Assembly: GCA_030606765.1 (NCBI GenBank) | Contig: JAUWFX010000048.1 | Location: forward strand, 1 to 10,847 | Source: Dehalococcoidia bacterium | Lineage (GTDB): Bacteria; Chloroflexota; Dehalococcoidia; GIF9; AB-539-J10 | Direction of reading: 5' to 3' | Length of the DNA: 10,847 bases | Shown: positions 1 to 7,359 of the stretch, piece by piece | How positions within the stretch are numbered: position 1 is the stretch's first letter | Layout: the number at the start of each line of letters is the position of its first letter | Made by a program: the position numbers and the translations under genes | Notes under the pieces: generated by a model | What the model saw: the letters and a program-made list of their open reading frames with translations, nothing else | Database searches by the model: none | Told to the model about the DNA's origin: nothing

Positions 1-549
1 TGCAGACAATATGGTTAGGCTCTCGACTTCGAGTTCAACATTTCCGTTTACCCCGTTGCTTATGGTGACCTCATCTCCGATACCTTTGACGTTACCCTCA
101 ATAGGTCCATCAATGCGGGCAATATCAGCTCCAAAAAGAAGGTCGCCACCAATTCTGGCTGTGCTGGCTATATTCACCTTTCCACAACCAGCTATCACAT
201 CGCCGCCAACATCGCCATTAATGTTGATGGTTTCAGCCACTGCCCGCACAGCGTGCGTAATATCACCGTTGATATTGACTATCCTGCCAGCCGCCATGAC
301 GCTGCCATTAACTATGCCATTGACGGTGACCGTATTACCAGCAGCCCAGAGGTCGCCGTTAATGGTGCCATCAATAATAATGGTCTCGGCAGCCACATAA
401 AGGTCATCGTCCACTACCTCTCCACTAGCGACGGTGACAGCCACTCCGCTGCGAGCATCAAATGCCAGAACGGGTACCGCAGTCAATATCATTAATAATA
501 ATGTAACTATAAGAATAGCGGCCAGATCTCTACAAATATGCTTTGACAT
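1..549 (-). CDS. Exported bactofilin-like beta-helix repeat protein (partial, C-terminus off window)
   Basis: I read 183 in-frame codons without a stop from an ATG at 547-549 to the window edge. An excellent ribosome site (AGGAGG, five bases before the ATG) fixes the start. Residues 1-29 look like a signal peptide: a short basic start, a hydrophobic stretch and a VLA/FD cleavage-like site. From about residue 50 the chain is short repeats of the type INGD-x-n-AAG-x-VxINGxI (for example at 61-68, 77-84, 92-97 and 109-117), as in the polymer-forming bactofilin fold, a right-handed beta-helix. Classical bactofilins are cytoplasmic scaffolds without a signal peptide. This one appears exported and may sit on the outer face of the membrane or carry a membrane domain in its missing C-terminal part. 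The fold is fairly sure; the function is unknown. Confidence 0.75.
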   Translation of the reverse strand, partial: MSKHICRDLAAILIVTLLLMILTAVPVLAFDARSGVAVTVASGEVVDDDLYVAAETIIIDGTINGDLWAAGNTVTVNGIVNGSVMAAGRIVNINGDITHAVRAVAETININGDVGGDVIAGCGKVNIASTARIGGDLLFGADIARIDGPIEGNVKGIGDEVTISNGVNGNVELEVESLTILSA

Positions 550-587
550 ACTCACCTCCTTACCAACTTCATATTTGGTTGACCACG

Positions 588-615
588 ATTTTATCTATTG
601 AAGGGCCAAAGTCAA
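588..615 (-). promoter_or_regulatory. Second, proximal promoter of the bactofilin-like gene
   Basis: Read on the minus strand, TTGACT (610-615) and TAAAAT (588-593) are separated by 16 bases. Together with the upstream pair this would make tandem sigma-70-type promoters. A near-palindrome TGGTTGACCA (576-585) lies just downstream and could be an operator, but this is weak. Confidence 0.4.
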
Positions 616-623
616 CACCTGCT

Positions 624-652
624 AATATAATAAATAGCATTTCAATAGTCAA
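624..652 (-). promoter_or_regulatory. Distal promoter of the bactofilin-like gene
   Basis: Read on the minus strand, TTGACT (647-652) and TATATT (624-629) are separated by exactly 17 bases, each one mismatch from the sigma-70 consensus. The start of transcription would fall near 617, giving an untranslated leader of about 68 bases. Confidence 0.5.
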
Positions 653-723
653 CTTCCTGCCAAATAACGGTTCGGTGCTTGTTTAAAACAGGGAGTAGTG
701 GGGTACACGCTTCTCGGCTAATG

Positions 724-1308
724 TTATGGCTTCCGCGGCGGTTGTGGTTGTTGCTGAAACTGTATGGCAATTACTTCGCTTCCTGCCTCAAAAAGCTCTG
801 ACTTTATTTCGTGCACCAGGCCCCAGGACTGCGCCTCATCTGGATTCAAAGTGGTCCTCTCAATCATGGCATCAGTAATATCCTTGGCGCTTTTACCTGT
901 ATTCACTGCGATTACTTTGGCAATATTCTCCATATCAATTCTCAATCCCTTTAACCTTTCCTCCAGCAGTTTCTCCTCTAAATTCTGTTCCCCTCTAAAC
1001 TGCGCACTAACGCCGTGAAATAGAAATCTCGCCTGGGGCACTGAGAGCCTCTTCGAACCGGCACAGTATATGACGATGCCTATTGAGTCCACGGTGCCGA
1101 AATTATGCGTAGTTATGGAAGCAGGTAATCCTTTCAAATAATTATATGCGCTTAGACCATGGATGACAGAGCCGCCGGGCGAAGAGATAAGGATGATGAA
1201 ATCTTTTATCCCTTGCTTCATTTTCTGGTCGACGGCACTCATCAGGGCATTGACAGTGGCATCAATCACCGGGGCGAAGAACCTGATTACAACTGGTTTT
1301 GTAGCCAT
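724..1308 (-). CDS. ClpP-like serine protease (peptidase S14 superfamily), non-canonical
   Basis: This 194-residue protein has the ClpP/crotonase-like core: an SSPGGS motif (42-47), the nucleophile Ser75 in GTVDSIG, and His98 in RFLFHG. These correspond to Ser and His of the ClpP triad. The position of the catalytic Asp, in the segment before the conserved NPDEAxxWGLVxEI stretch, reads ERT (150-152), so Thr152 replaces Asp. A known ClpP-like bacterial group shows the same kind of substitution, so it may be family-wide rather than damage. The C-terminus is a Gln/Pro-rich tail. A strong AGGAGG site seven bases before the ATG supports the start. There is no Clp ATPase beside it. It may be an active self-compartmentalised peptidase with an altered triad, or a binding protein. 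Confidence 0.85.
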   Translation of the reverse strand: MATKPVVIRFFAPVIDATVNALMSAVDQKMKQGIKDFIILISSPGGSVIHGLSAYNYLKGLPASITTHNFGTVDSIGIVIYCAGSKRLSVPQARFLFHGVSAQFRGEQNLEEKLLEERLKGLRIDMENIAKVIAVNTGKSAKDITDAMIERTTLNPDEAQSWGLVHEIKSELFEAGSEVIAIQFQQQPQPPRKP

Positions 1309-1361
1309 GTTTTATCCTCCTCTTGGCTTGTACTCCATTTCATTTCTGCAAATCTGCCTTG

Positions 1362-1370
1362 ATTATAACA
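1362..1370 (-). promoter_or_regulatory. Extended -10 promoter of the ClpP-like gene
   Basis: The minus strand reads TGTTATAAT, a perfect TATAAT with the upstream TGn of an extended -10 element. No good -35 hexamer is present; instead the -35 region is occupied by the inverted repeat at 1385-1407. The leader would be about 45 bases. Confidence 0.45.
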
Positions 1371-1384
1371 AATATCGTAGAATT

Positions 1385-1407
1385 AAGAGGTAATTTAATA
1401 ACCTCTT
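1385..1407. promoter_or_regulatory. Inverted repeat, candidate operator between divergent genes
   Basis: AAGAGGT (1385-1391) is followed after nine A/T bases by its exact complement ACCTCTT (1401-1407). It lies where the -35 of the ClpP-like promoter would be and upstream of the QueG-like promoter, so one bound protein could affect both divergent genes. A hairpin role is also possible, but there is no adjacent T-run. Confidence 0.35.
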
Positions 1408-1445
1408 CCTCAACGTTAGTAATTTCGATACAGTTGGGCGTAAAA

Positions 1446-1476
1446 TTGAGGTCAGGAAGCTCCGCTGTGTTATACT
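1446..1476 (+). promoter_or_regulatory. Candidate promoter of the QueG-like gene
   Basis: TATACT at 1471-1476 is a good -10 preceded by TGT. TTGAGG at 1446-1451 is a possible but over-spaced (19 bases) -35. Transcription would begin about 12 bases before the ATG at 1495, leaving a very short leader with no Shine-Dalgarno. Confidence 0.35.
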
Positions 1477-1494
1477 TACACACAAGAACTAGCT

Positions 1495-2214
1495 ATGCAA
1501 GGTATAGGTAAAGTAAATCTTAGAGGCAAGCTGGAATCTTTGACTAAGGACATGGGGGCAACTTACTTCGGTATAGCTGACCTTGCTCTTGCCAGACAGT
1601 GTATTTCCAAGCAGGGCGGAGAATTTCTGACTCAGTTTCCACGAGCTGTTTCTCATGGCTTCGTTCTCACGGATGGCATTGTAAATACGCTGGTCCATCA
1701 TAAAAATATTGCTGCCCTAAACACTTACTGGCATTACGTGTATCGAATTATAAATCCTCGCATAGACTCAATTTCTATGATGTTAGCCCAATCCCTGGAC
1801 AAAGCCGGTTTCCAGGCTTTCGTTGTCCCGTCGTCTCAAACAGTGGATAGAACCAGGCTTACCGGTGTGTTCTCCCACAAATTAGCAGCTCATTTGGCTG
1901 GGCTGGGGTGGATTGGCAAGAGTGCCTTGCTCATTACACCGGAACATGGTCCCCGCGTGAGGTGGGGTACGGTGCTCACAGATGCTCCGTTAGAAGCGGG
2001 AATACCTATGGATGAGATGTGCCACGACTGCTGTGCATGTGTGGAGGACTGTCCCGCACATGCCTTTACCGGACAGGCTTTCGATAAACCCAGACAGAGG
2101 AGTGAGATATTCGCTGCTGAGGCATGTGACCACTATCTAAGCGAACGAGAGCAGACTCGGCACAAGAGTTGCGGTGTATGCGTTTATATCTGCCCGTTCG
2201 GGAGAAATCAGTGA
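1495..2214 (+). CDS. QueG-like (epoxyqueuosine reductase family) double [4Fe-4S] protein
   Basis: This 239-residue protein ends in two cluster-binding motifs of the QueG/reductive-dehalogenase type: C176-x2-C179-x2-C182-x3-C186-P, then C226-x2-C229-x3-C233-P, with an extra Cys211. The middle (about 123-165) carries the family segment with LAAHLAGLGWIGKS and the strands after it. QueG uses cobalamin and two [4Fe-4S] clusters to reduce epoxyqueuosine in tRNA. This protein lacks the C-terminal HEAT-like tRNA-binding part of the roughly 370-residue canonical QueG. It is therefore better called a QueG-like oxidoreductase of unknown substrate than queG itself. An in-frame stop at 1447-1449 limits 5' extension. 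No ribosome site precedes the ATG. Confidence 0.8.
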   Translation: MQGIGKVNLRGKLESLTKDMGATYFGIADLALARQCISKQGGEFLTQFPRAVSHGFVLTDGIVNTLVHHKNIAALNTYWHYVYRIINPRIDSISMMLAQSLDKAGFQAFVVPSSQTVDRTRLTGVFSHKLAAHLAGLGWIGKSALLITPEHGPRVRWGTVLTDAPLEAGIPMDEMCHDCCACVEDCPAHAFTGQAFDKPRQRSEIFAAEACDHYLSEREQTRHKSCGVCVYICPFGRNQ

Positions 2215-2251
2215 GCAAAAACTTTCCTTGATAGTCTCCGCAGTTTGCTTT

Positions 2252-2323
2252 TCACATCTGTGTTTGATAAGCGGCATCAATTACCGGAGCGAAGAACCTG
2301 ATCACAATTGGTTTCATAGCCAT
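2252..2323 (-). pseudogene. Truncated duplicate of the ClpP-like gene (5' fragment)
   Basis: The minus strand has GAGGATGTGAAT then an ATG at 2321-2323, encoding MAMKPIVIRFFAPVIDA. That matches residues 1-17 of the ClpP-like protein at 724-1308, which starts MATKPVVIRFFAPVIDA. Over 51 bases (2273-2323 against 1258-1308) I count six differences, all transitions, three of them silent. After the seventeenth codon the homology ends, and the frame closes at TGA (2252-2254) for a total of 23 codons. The ribosome site survives, so a 23-residue peptide could still be made. It is best read as the remnant of a lost paralogue that once lay 3' of, and convergent to, the QueG-like gene. Confidence 0.75.
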
Positions 2324-2439
2324 ATTCACATCCTCAAAATAATTCAGGCGTTGCCCAACATGTCACAGATTTAAGAAGTCAGAGCGCCAAAAGCCAAGAG
2401 CTGGAACTTCATATGTTCCGCTATCGCAAGCCAGACACA

Positions 2440-2943
2440 TTACTCTGTGAACCTCCCATTATCTCTCGATGCGGAAAGCTTATGCACACTTTTCTCTAGC
2501 CACCCTATCCTTTCCACTTCCCTTGTGTCAAACTCGGGAACGTAAGGTTTAATATCCAAAAGGGGGGTCCCATCCACAATGTCCACATCTTGAATATGGA
2601 GCATGTTCCTTTCAACCTTAACGAGGCACACTATCGAGATGCCAATAGAGTTGGGCCTACTGGGACCCCGCATAGAAAAGACTCCATGCGTTTCGTTATC
2701 CATATAGGGCTTTGCTATCAATGTCGCCCCTTTGGATAAATGAAAGTGGTATAGCAAAATAATGTGAGAAAAACCTTCAATATCTTTTAGGCCTTCAGCA
2801 TATTCCGGGAATATCTCGACTATCCCATTGATACCTTTAGCCCCTGCAGGCTGTATAGGTGTCCCTTTGGGTTCCTTGAACGGAGAATGAATAACTCCGA
2901 TTGGCTTGTACTTTATCTCATCCATGCTTTCGCCCTTTGGCAT
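2440..2943 (-). CDS. trmO: tRNA (N6-threonylcarbamoyladenosine37-N6)-methyltransferase, TrmO/TsaA (UPF0066) family
   Basis: TrmO uses S-adenosylmethionine to methylate the N6 of t6A at position 37 of certain threonine tRNAs, tuning ACY decoding. The family signatures are present: PIGVIHSPF (14-22), HGVFSMRGPSRPNSIGIS (86-103, the central RxPxRPNxIG motif) and DGTPLLDIKPYVP (124-136). At 167 residues it is a short form lacking the C-terminal extension of the 235-residue E. coli protein, which is common outside proteobacteria. Two starts are possible. The ATG at 2941-2943 has GAGG seven bases upstream. The ATG at 2923-2925 (Met7) has AAGGGCG upstream and gives a protein beginning MDEIKYKPIG. 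The gene is divergent from ligA. Confidence 0.85.
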   Translation of the reverse strand: MPKGESMDEIKYKPIGVIHSPFKEPKGTPIQPAGAKGINGIVEIFPEYAEGLKDIEGFSHIILLYHFHLSKGATLIAKPYMDNETHGVFSMRGPSRPNSIGISIVCLVKVERNMLHIQDVDIVDGTPLLDIKPYVPEFDTREVERIGWLEKSVHKLSASRDNGRFTE

Positions 2944-2977
2944 AGGCGAGCCTCGATGTTGCCCCCAGATGAAGCAA

Positions 2978-2992
2978 GGGGAATCGTTCCCC
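2978..2992. promoter_or_regulatory. Perfect inverted repeat in the trmO-ligA divergent spacer
   Basis: GGGGAATCGTTCCCC consists of 6-bp arms around TCG. It lies 35 bases upstream of trmO and about 115 upstream of ligA. No T-tract follows on either strand, so an operator or mRNA leader hairpin fits better than a terminator. Confidence 0.35.
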
Positions 2993-3080
2993 CTAAGACC
3001 TATCTAATTTTAGCACACAGCATAGGTTCAATGAATTGGAGAAGAGATAGTCGCAAGGCAGGATTAATAGCGAGTAGTTT

Positions 3081-3089
3081 TGCTATACT
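3081..3089 (+). promoter_or_regulatory. Extended -10 promoter of ligA
   Basis: TGCTATACT is an extended -10 element, with TATACT at 3084-3089, ending 19 bases before the ligA ATG. This predicts a leader of only about a dozen bases with no Shine-Dalgarno, as for the QueG-like gene. No convincing -35 is seen. Confidence 0.45.
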
Positions 3090-3093
3090 ATAA

Positions 3094-5139
<2,046 letters not shown>

Positions 5140-5149
5140 AAATTCTCTT

Positions 5150-5160
5150 AACTCTAAGTT
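5150..5160 (+). repeat. Left 11-bp direct repeat (target-site duplication) of the inserted element
   Basis: AACTCTAAGTT, identical to 9365-9375. It abuts the left terminal inverted repeat without a gap. Confidence 0.8.
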
Positions 5161-5189
5161 TATCGGAATTGGATTTACTAATCTTATGG
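5161..5189 (+). repeat. Left terminal inverted repeat
   Basis: Compared without gaps with the reverse complement of 9336-9364, 19 of 29 positions match. The matches concentrate in two blocks: the tip TATCGGAATT (9 of 10) and offset 21-29, ATCTTATGG (8 of 9). Two separated blocks suggest a tip plus an internal transposase-binding site. Confidence 0.7.
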
Positions 5190-5210
5190 GGCTGTAACGC
5201 TCCAGTTTTA
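5187..5210 (+). terminator. Possible Rho-independent terminator inside the left end of the element
   Basis: TGGGGC and GCTCCA (5187-5192, 5199-5204) form a 6-bp stem with one G-U pair around TGTAAC, followed by GTTTTA. It would stop ligA transcription from running into the element, against its genes. The stem is short, so this is tentative. Confidence 0.35.
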
Positions 5211-5292
5211 CTTTGAGTTCGTTAAGTCCAAGACGGAAGTTTCCAAACTACTATATTTCTGGATTCAGAGTACCTAAATGCCTAGTTGTTAT

Positions 5293-5832
5293 TTAACTTC
5301 TCTCCGAACGACCTATAAAGCCTGGAAAATAAAAAGCGGGGTGTATTTCTGATAACAATTGCATTCTAGCTTGAATACCAGCATCACCCTGCACGTCTGA
5401 TAGCCATTGGTGAGCTGCACTGATAAAGTCATTACAGAAAATGTCAACTTGTAGTTGCAATACATTCTTAAACTGGTTACAGTGCAACATGCCTCCTTTA
5501 TCTGAAGGTTCGTTGAAATGGACTGATTCTAGAATCTTTGAGATTTTTTGTTTTTCTATATCTCCCGTTCCTTCATGTAAAAGGGAGCAACGCAGGGCAT
5601 AGCAATCGTCACCTGACAGGAATACATGGAGTTCTTGTAGAGGCCCCATGGTTGAACTGTATTTTTGCAGCATGTACTTGTTGTACCAATTGACATATCT
5701 AACTCCAGATTTTTCATTAGGGTGTTCTAAAGTACCACAAATATCTGGTATAACTAAGGCTATAAAAAGAGCAGCATACCAGTTCTTAGATTCAAGCGAC
5801 TTTATTATTGAGTCTAGATAGCTATCAATCAC
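5293..5832 (-). CDS. HEPN-like all-alpha protein with Rx4H motif, candidate RNase
   Basis: This 179-residue protein is predicted mostly helical. Residues 73-89 hold SGDDCYALRCSLLHEG, in which Arg81-CSLL-His86 fits the R-x(4-6)-H catalytic motif of HEPN nucleases. The conserved-looking GDDCYALR lead-in and a trailing acidic or helical stretch also fit the second HEPN helix. HEPN proteins commonly cut RNA in toxin-antitoxin, abortive-infection and CRISPR-associated settings. The start is GTG at 5830-5832 without a clear ribosome site; an in-frame TAG four codons upstream prevents extension. It is the last gene of the leftward unit, 44 bases after the 47-aa zinc-knuckle gene. The motif is visible, the assignment to HEPN is moderate and the function is inferred. 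Confidence 0.7.
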   Translation of the reverse strand: MIDSYLDSIIKSLESKNWYAALFIALVIPDICGTLEHPNEKSGVRYVNWYNKYMLQKYSSTMGPLQELHVFLSGDDCYALRCSLLHEGTGDIEKQKISKILESVHFNEPSDKGGMLHCNQFKNVLQLQVDIFCNDFISAAHQWLSDVQGDAGIQARMQLLSEIHPAFYFPGFIGRSERS

Positions 5833-5876
5833 TCGAAAATACTATATGGTTGTTGTTTCCAGCATCCATTCAAGCT

Positions 5877-6020
5877 CTAATGAGGAGTGAGCTTCCATCG
5901 ACCAGACCCGCCAGTTATTGGCTTAACGAAATATTCTACGCGACCACACTTTTTGCACTCTCGCACGGGCGTACCACCCAATGTGCGTTTTCCCTCTTTC
6001 CACTCGTGTTTACAACTCAT
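5877..6020 (-). CDS. 47-aa zinc-knuckle-like small protein
   Basis: AGGAGG lies about a dozen bases before the ATG at 6018-6020, and 47 codons follow. The product begins MSCKHEWKEGKRT and ends in WKLTPH. Cys3/His5 and the CKKCG motif (Cys22, Cys25) give a C-x-H plus C-x2-C set suited to one zinc ion, with the CxHxW...CxxCG pattern common in small phage and plasmid proteins. It is basic overall, so nucleic-acid or protein binding is likely. It lies between the 43-aa gene and the HEPN-like gene on the same strand. I do not recognise the family. Confidence 0.65.
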   Translation of the reverse strand: MSCKHEWKEGKRTLGGTPVRECKKCGRVEYFVKPITGGSGRWKLTPH

Positions 6021-6106
6021 ATCTCTTTCTTAACCTCCTTTCAACATTGAATTACTACCTTCGTTTTACTACTTCTTGTGTCTCCGTATATGCCGTTGGT
6101 CGAGAG

Positions 6107-6163
6107 TCAATCCGCTTTCTTAATATCAGAACAGAGATAGATTTTTCCTCTTCTTGTCTGCAT
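6107..6163 (-). CDS. 18-aa coupled micro-ORF
   Basis: Its ATG shares one base with the TGA stop of the 43-aa gene, the arrangement of translational coupling. The peptide is MQTRRGKIYLCSDIKKAD. With no ribosome site of its own and only 18 codons, it may be chance. Confidence 0.2.
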   Translation of the reverse strand: MQTRRGKIYLCSDIKKAD

Positions 6164-6294
6164 CATATACCAATCCCCCATTTTCCCCGCATAACTACCT
6201 CTGACAATAGGAGGCCCTTAGAGAAAGTCCAATCTTTTGCCTTTACTGCCCTCATTCCTATTACGCTTTCGCCTTTCTTTATTAGCCCTAACAT
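6163..6294 (-). CDS. 43-aa small protein of unknown function
   Basis: An exceptionally good ribosome site, AAGGAGGTGCAA, precedes the ATG at 6292-6294; 43 codons follow to TGA at 6163-6165. The product starts MLGLIKKGESVIGMRAVKA and ends KWGIGI. The stop overlaps another ATG (TGATG), which opens an 18-codon frame to 6107. If the TGA were read through, the same frame would continue for 35 more codons to 6055. The gene may thus be complete and tiny, coupled to a second micro-frame, or the front half of a broken 79-codon gene. No family is recognised. Confidence 0.45.
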   Translation of the reverse strand: MLGLIKKGESVIGMRAVKAKDWTFSKGLLLSEVVMRGKWGIGI

Positions 6295-6389
6295 TTGCAC
6301 CTCCTTGATGAAGTATATTCCGCCACCAGACCGCCTGATACTCAGCCTAAGCAGGGTGTCGCTTCATATTCCTTTCCTTTACTTATCCT

Positions 6390-6884
6390 CTAGCCTTCTG
6401 TTCTGCTTATAAGGTTTCCGTCTTTGTCTCTAAGTTCGAGTATCATCGTGTCTTTAATTACCACAGTGTCTTCTAAGGCTTTCTTCAGTAACTTCTTACT
6501 TGCATGGTTCAGAGGGGGAAGTTCATCATGGTCCTCAAAGTATCGATGAAGCAATTGGAGTTCAAGGTTGCTTGCTTCCCCACATAGGTACCAAGCAATT
6601 TCCATATCATATTTCTCGGCCATCGCATGGATTCGTTTGTTCGTCCATTGCGTATGTCCTGGGTGTAAATACTGCTGAAGTCTCTCTCTTAACCCGTGCT
6701 CACCTTCGGTACTGCCTATGTAAAGGATATCTGATTCGCCTTTCAAACGCCCAAAACACTTGCTTTGAGTCACGCGAAATATGTAGGTTCCAGATCGTTT
6801 GGGCGCACTTTTCACGGTTTCCTCATTAAAAGGATGCCATTCGGAGACTCCTTTGCATAGTTGGCTTACCTGTCTTGAGTCCAT
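6390..6884 (-). CDS. GIY-YIG family nuclease
   Basis: The 164-residue protein contains the GIY-YIG fold: GTY (32-34, with Thr for the usual Ile) and YIG (55-57, in DILYIGSTE) form the first two strands. Arg66/Arg68 lie in the following helix (LRERLQQYL), the metal-binding Glu is probably Glu108 in SNLELQLL, and Asn126 closes the motif in PPLN. The catalytic set therefore looks intact. A C-terminal extension of about 35 residues ends in a short beta-rich segment. AAAGGAGGTG eight bases before the ATG makes the start firm. It is the second gene of the leftward unit, 57 bases after the 69-aa gene. GIY-YIG enzymes act as homing, restriction or repair nucleases; here a defence or mobile-element role is inferred from context. 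Confidence 0.8.
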   Translation of the reverse strand: MDSRQVSQLCKGVSEWHPFNEETVKSAPKRSGTYIFRVTQSKCFGRLKGESDILYIGSTEGEHGLRERLQQYLHPGHTQWTNKRIHAMAEKYDMEIAWYLCGEASNLELQLLHRYFEDHDELPPLNHASKKLLKKALEDTVVIKDTMILELRDKDGNLISRTEG

Positions 6885-6941
6885 ATTAGCACCTCCTTTG
6901 CCCTCTCTAAATCTGCCGGCTGGATTAGCAGTTTGGCTTAC

Positions 6942-7151
6942 TCAACTCAATTTCCCCTTCAGTGCTGCCCGAACAGTATCTGCAATACCTGCACTGTCGT
7001 CTATACCTATATGTTTCTCTCGGTGCATCTCATCTTCTAGGGTATCAATGACATAGCGTGGGCACCCTGGTCTCTTAATGGTTTGTTTAATTAAGATTAC
7101 GTCTGAATCCGGCATGGCATATATTCGTACGCCATACTTGTTACGAATCAT
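6942..7151 (-). CDS. 69-aa hypothetical protein, first gene of the left cargo unit
   Basis: GGAGGTG stands five to six bases before the ATG at 7149-7151, and a TATAAT promoter lies 28 bases further upstream. The protein starts MIRNKYGVRIYAMPDSDVIL, has two short beta-like segments followed by a charged region with Cys30 and His43/His47, and ends in an alanine-rich helix (52-69). No transmembrane segment is visible. The small size and first position would suit an antitoxin or a regulator, but nothing in the sequence proves this and no family is recognised. Confidence 0.6.
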   Translation of the reverse strand: MIRNKYGVRIYAMPDSDVILIKQTIKRPGCPRYVIDTLEDEMHREKHIGIDDSAGIADTVRAALKGKLS

Positions 7152-7179
7152 GATTCACCTCCAATTTGAATTTATCTTA

Positions 7180-7206
7180 ATTATACCACCTGCTAGCTCA
7201 GCGAAG
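7180..7206 (-). promoter_or_regulatory. Promoter/operator of the left cargo unit, duplicated at 9036-9062
   Basis: The minus strand reads TGGTATAAT, an extended -10 with perfect TATAAT (7180-7185), preceded by CTTCGCTGAGCTA. Across 27 bases 22 are identical to the second copy. Because identity extends upstream of the -10, a shared regulator-binding site is likely. Confidence 0.6.
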
Positions 7207-7359
7207 TTTTAGGATAGCTTGAGGCTTTATCGGAGGATTGAGCAACTTTTGAAAAGGGATTTGGCTTTCGCCATAAACATAACAAAACGCTATATTGTTG
7301 GATAACTTTCTACTATGTTGTTATGGCTATAGGAACGATAAGCTACAAGTACTTCGTGA

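Noticed and set aside
2403..2419. Small hairpin GGAAC-TTCATAT-GTTCC between the convergent QueG-like and trmO genes
   Set aside because: Only a 5-bp stem with no T-run on either strand, so not supported as a terminator.
6218..6367. Minus-strand frame with a purine-rich ribosome site, ATG at 6365-6367, interrupted after six codons by TAG and then open for 42 codons
   Set aside because: The downstream part overlaps the 43-aa gene, which has a better ribosome site, in another frame. Stop-codon readthrough is not needed to explain the segment.
5981..6412. Long plus-strand open frame (143 codons) opposite the small cargo genes
   Set aside because: Composition is Ser/Leu/Pro-rich as expected from the complement of purine-rich coding DNA, there is no ribosome site, and strong minus-strand signals lie opposite.
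7278..7325. Inverted repeat CATAACAA/TTGTTATG with a 32-base loop downstream of the TPR-like gene
   Set aside because: Short A/T-rich arms with a long loop; not distinguishable from chance and not a convincing terminator.
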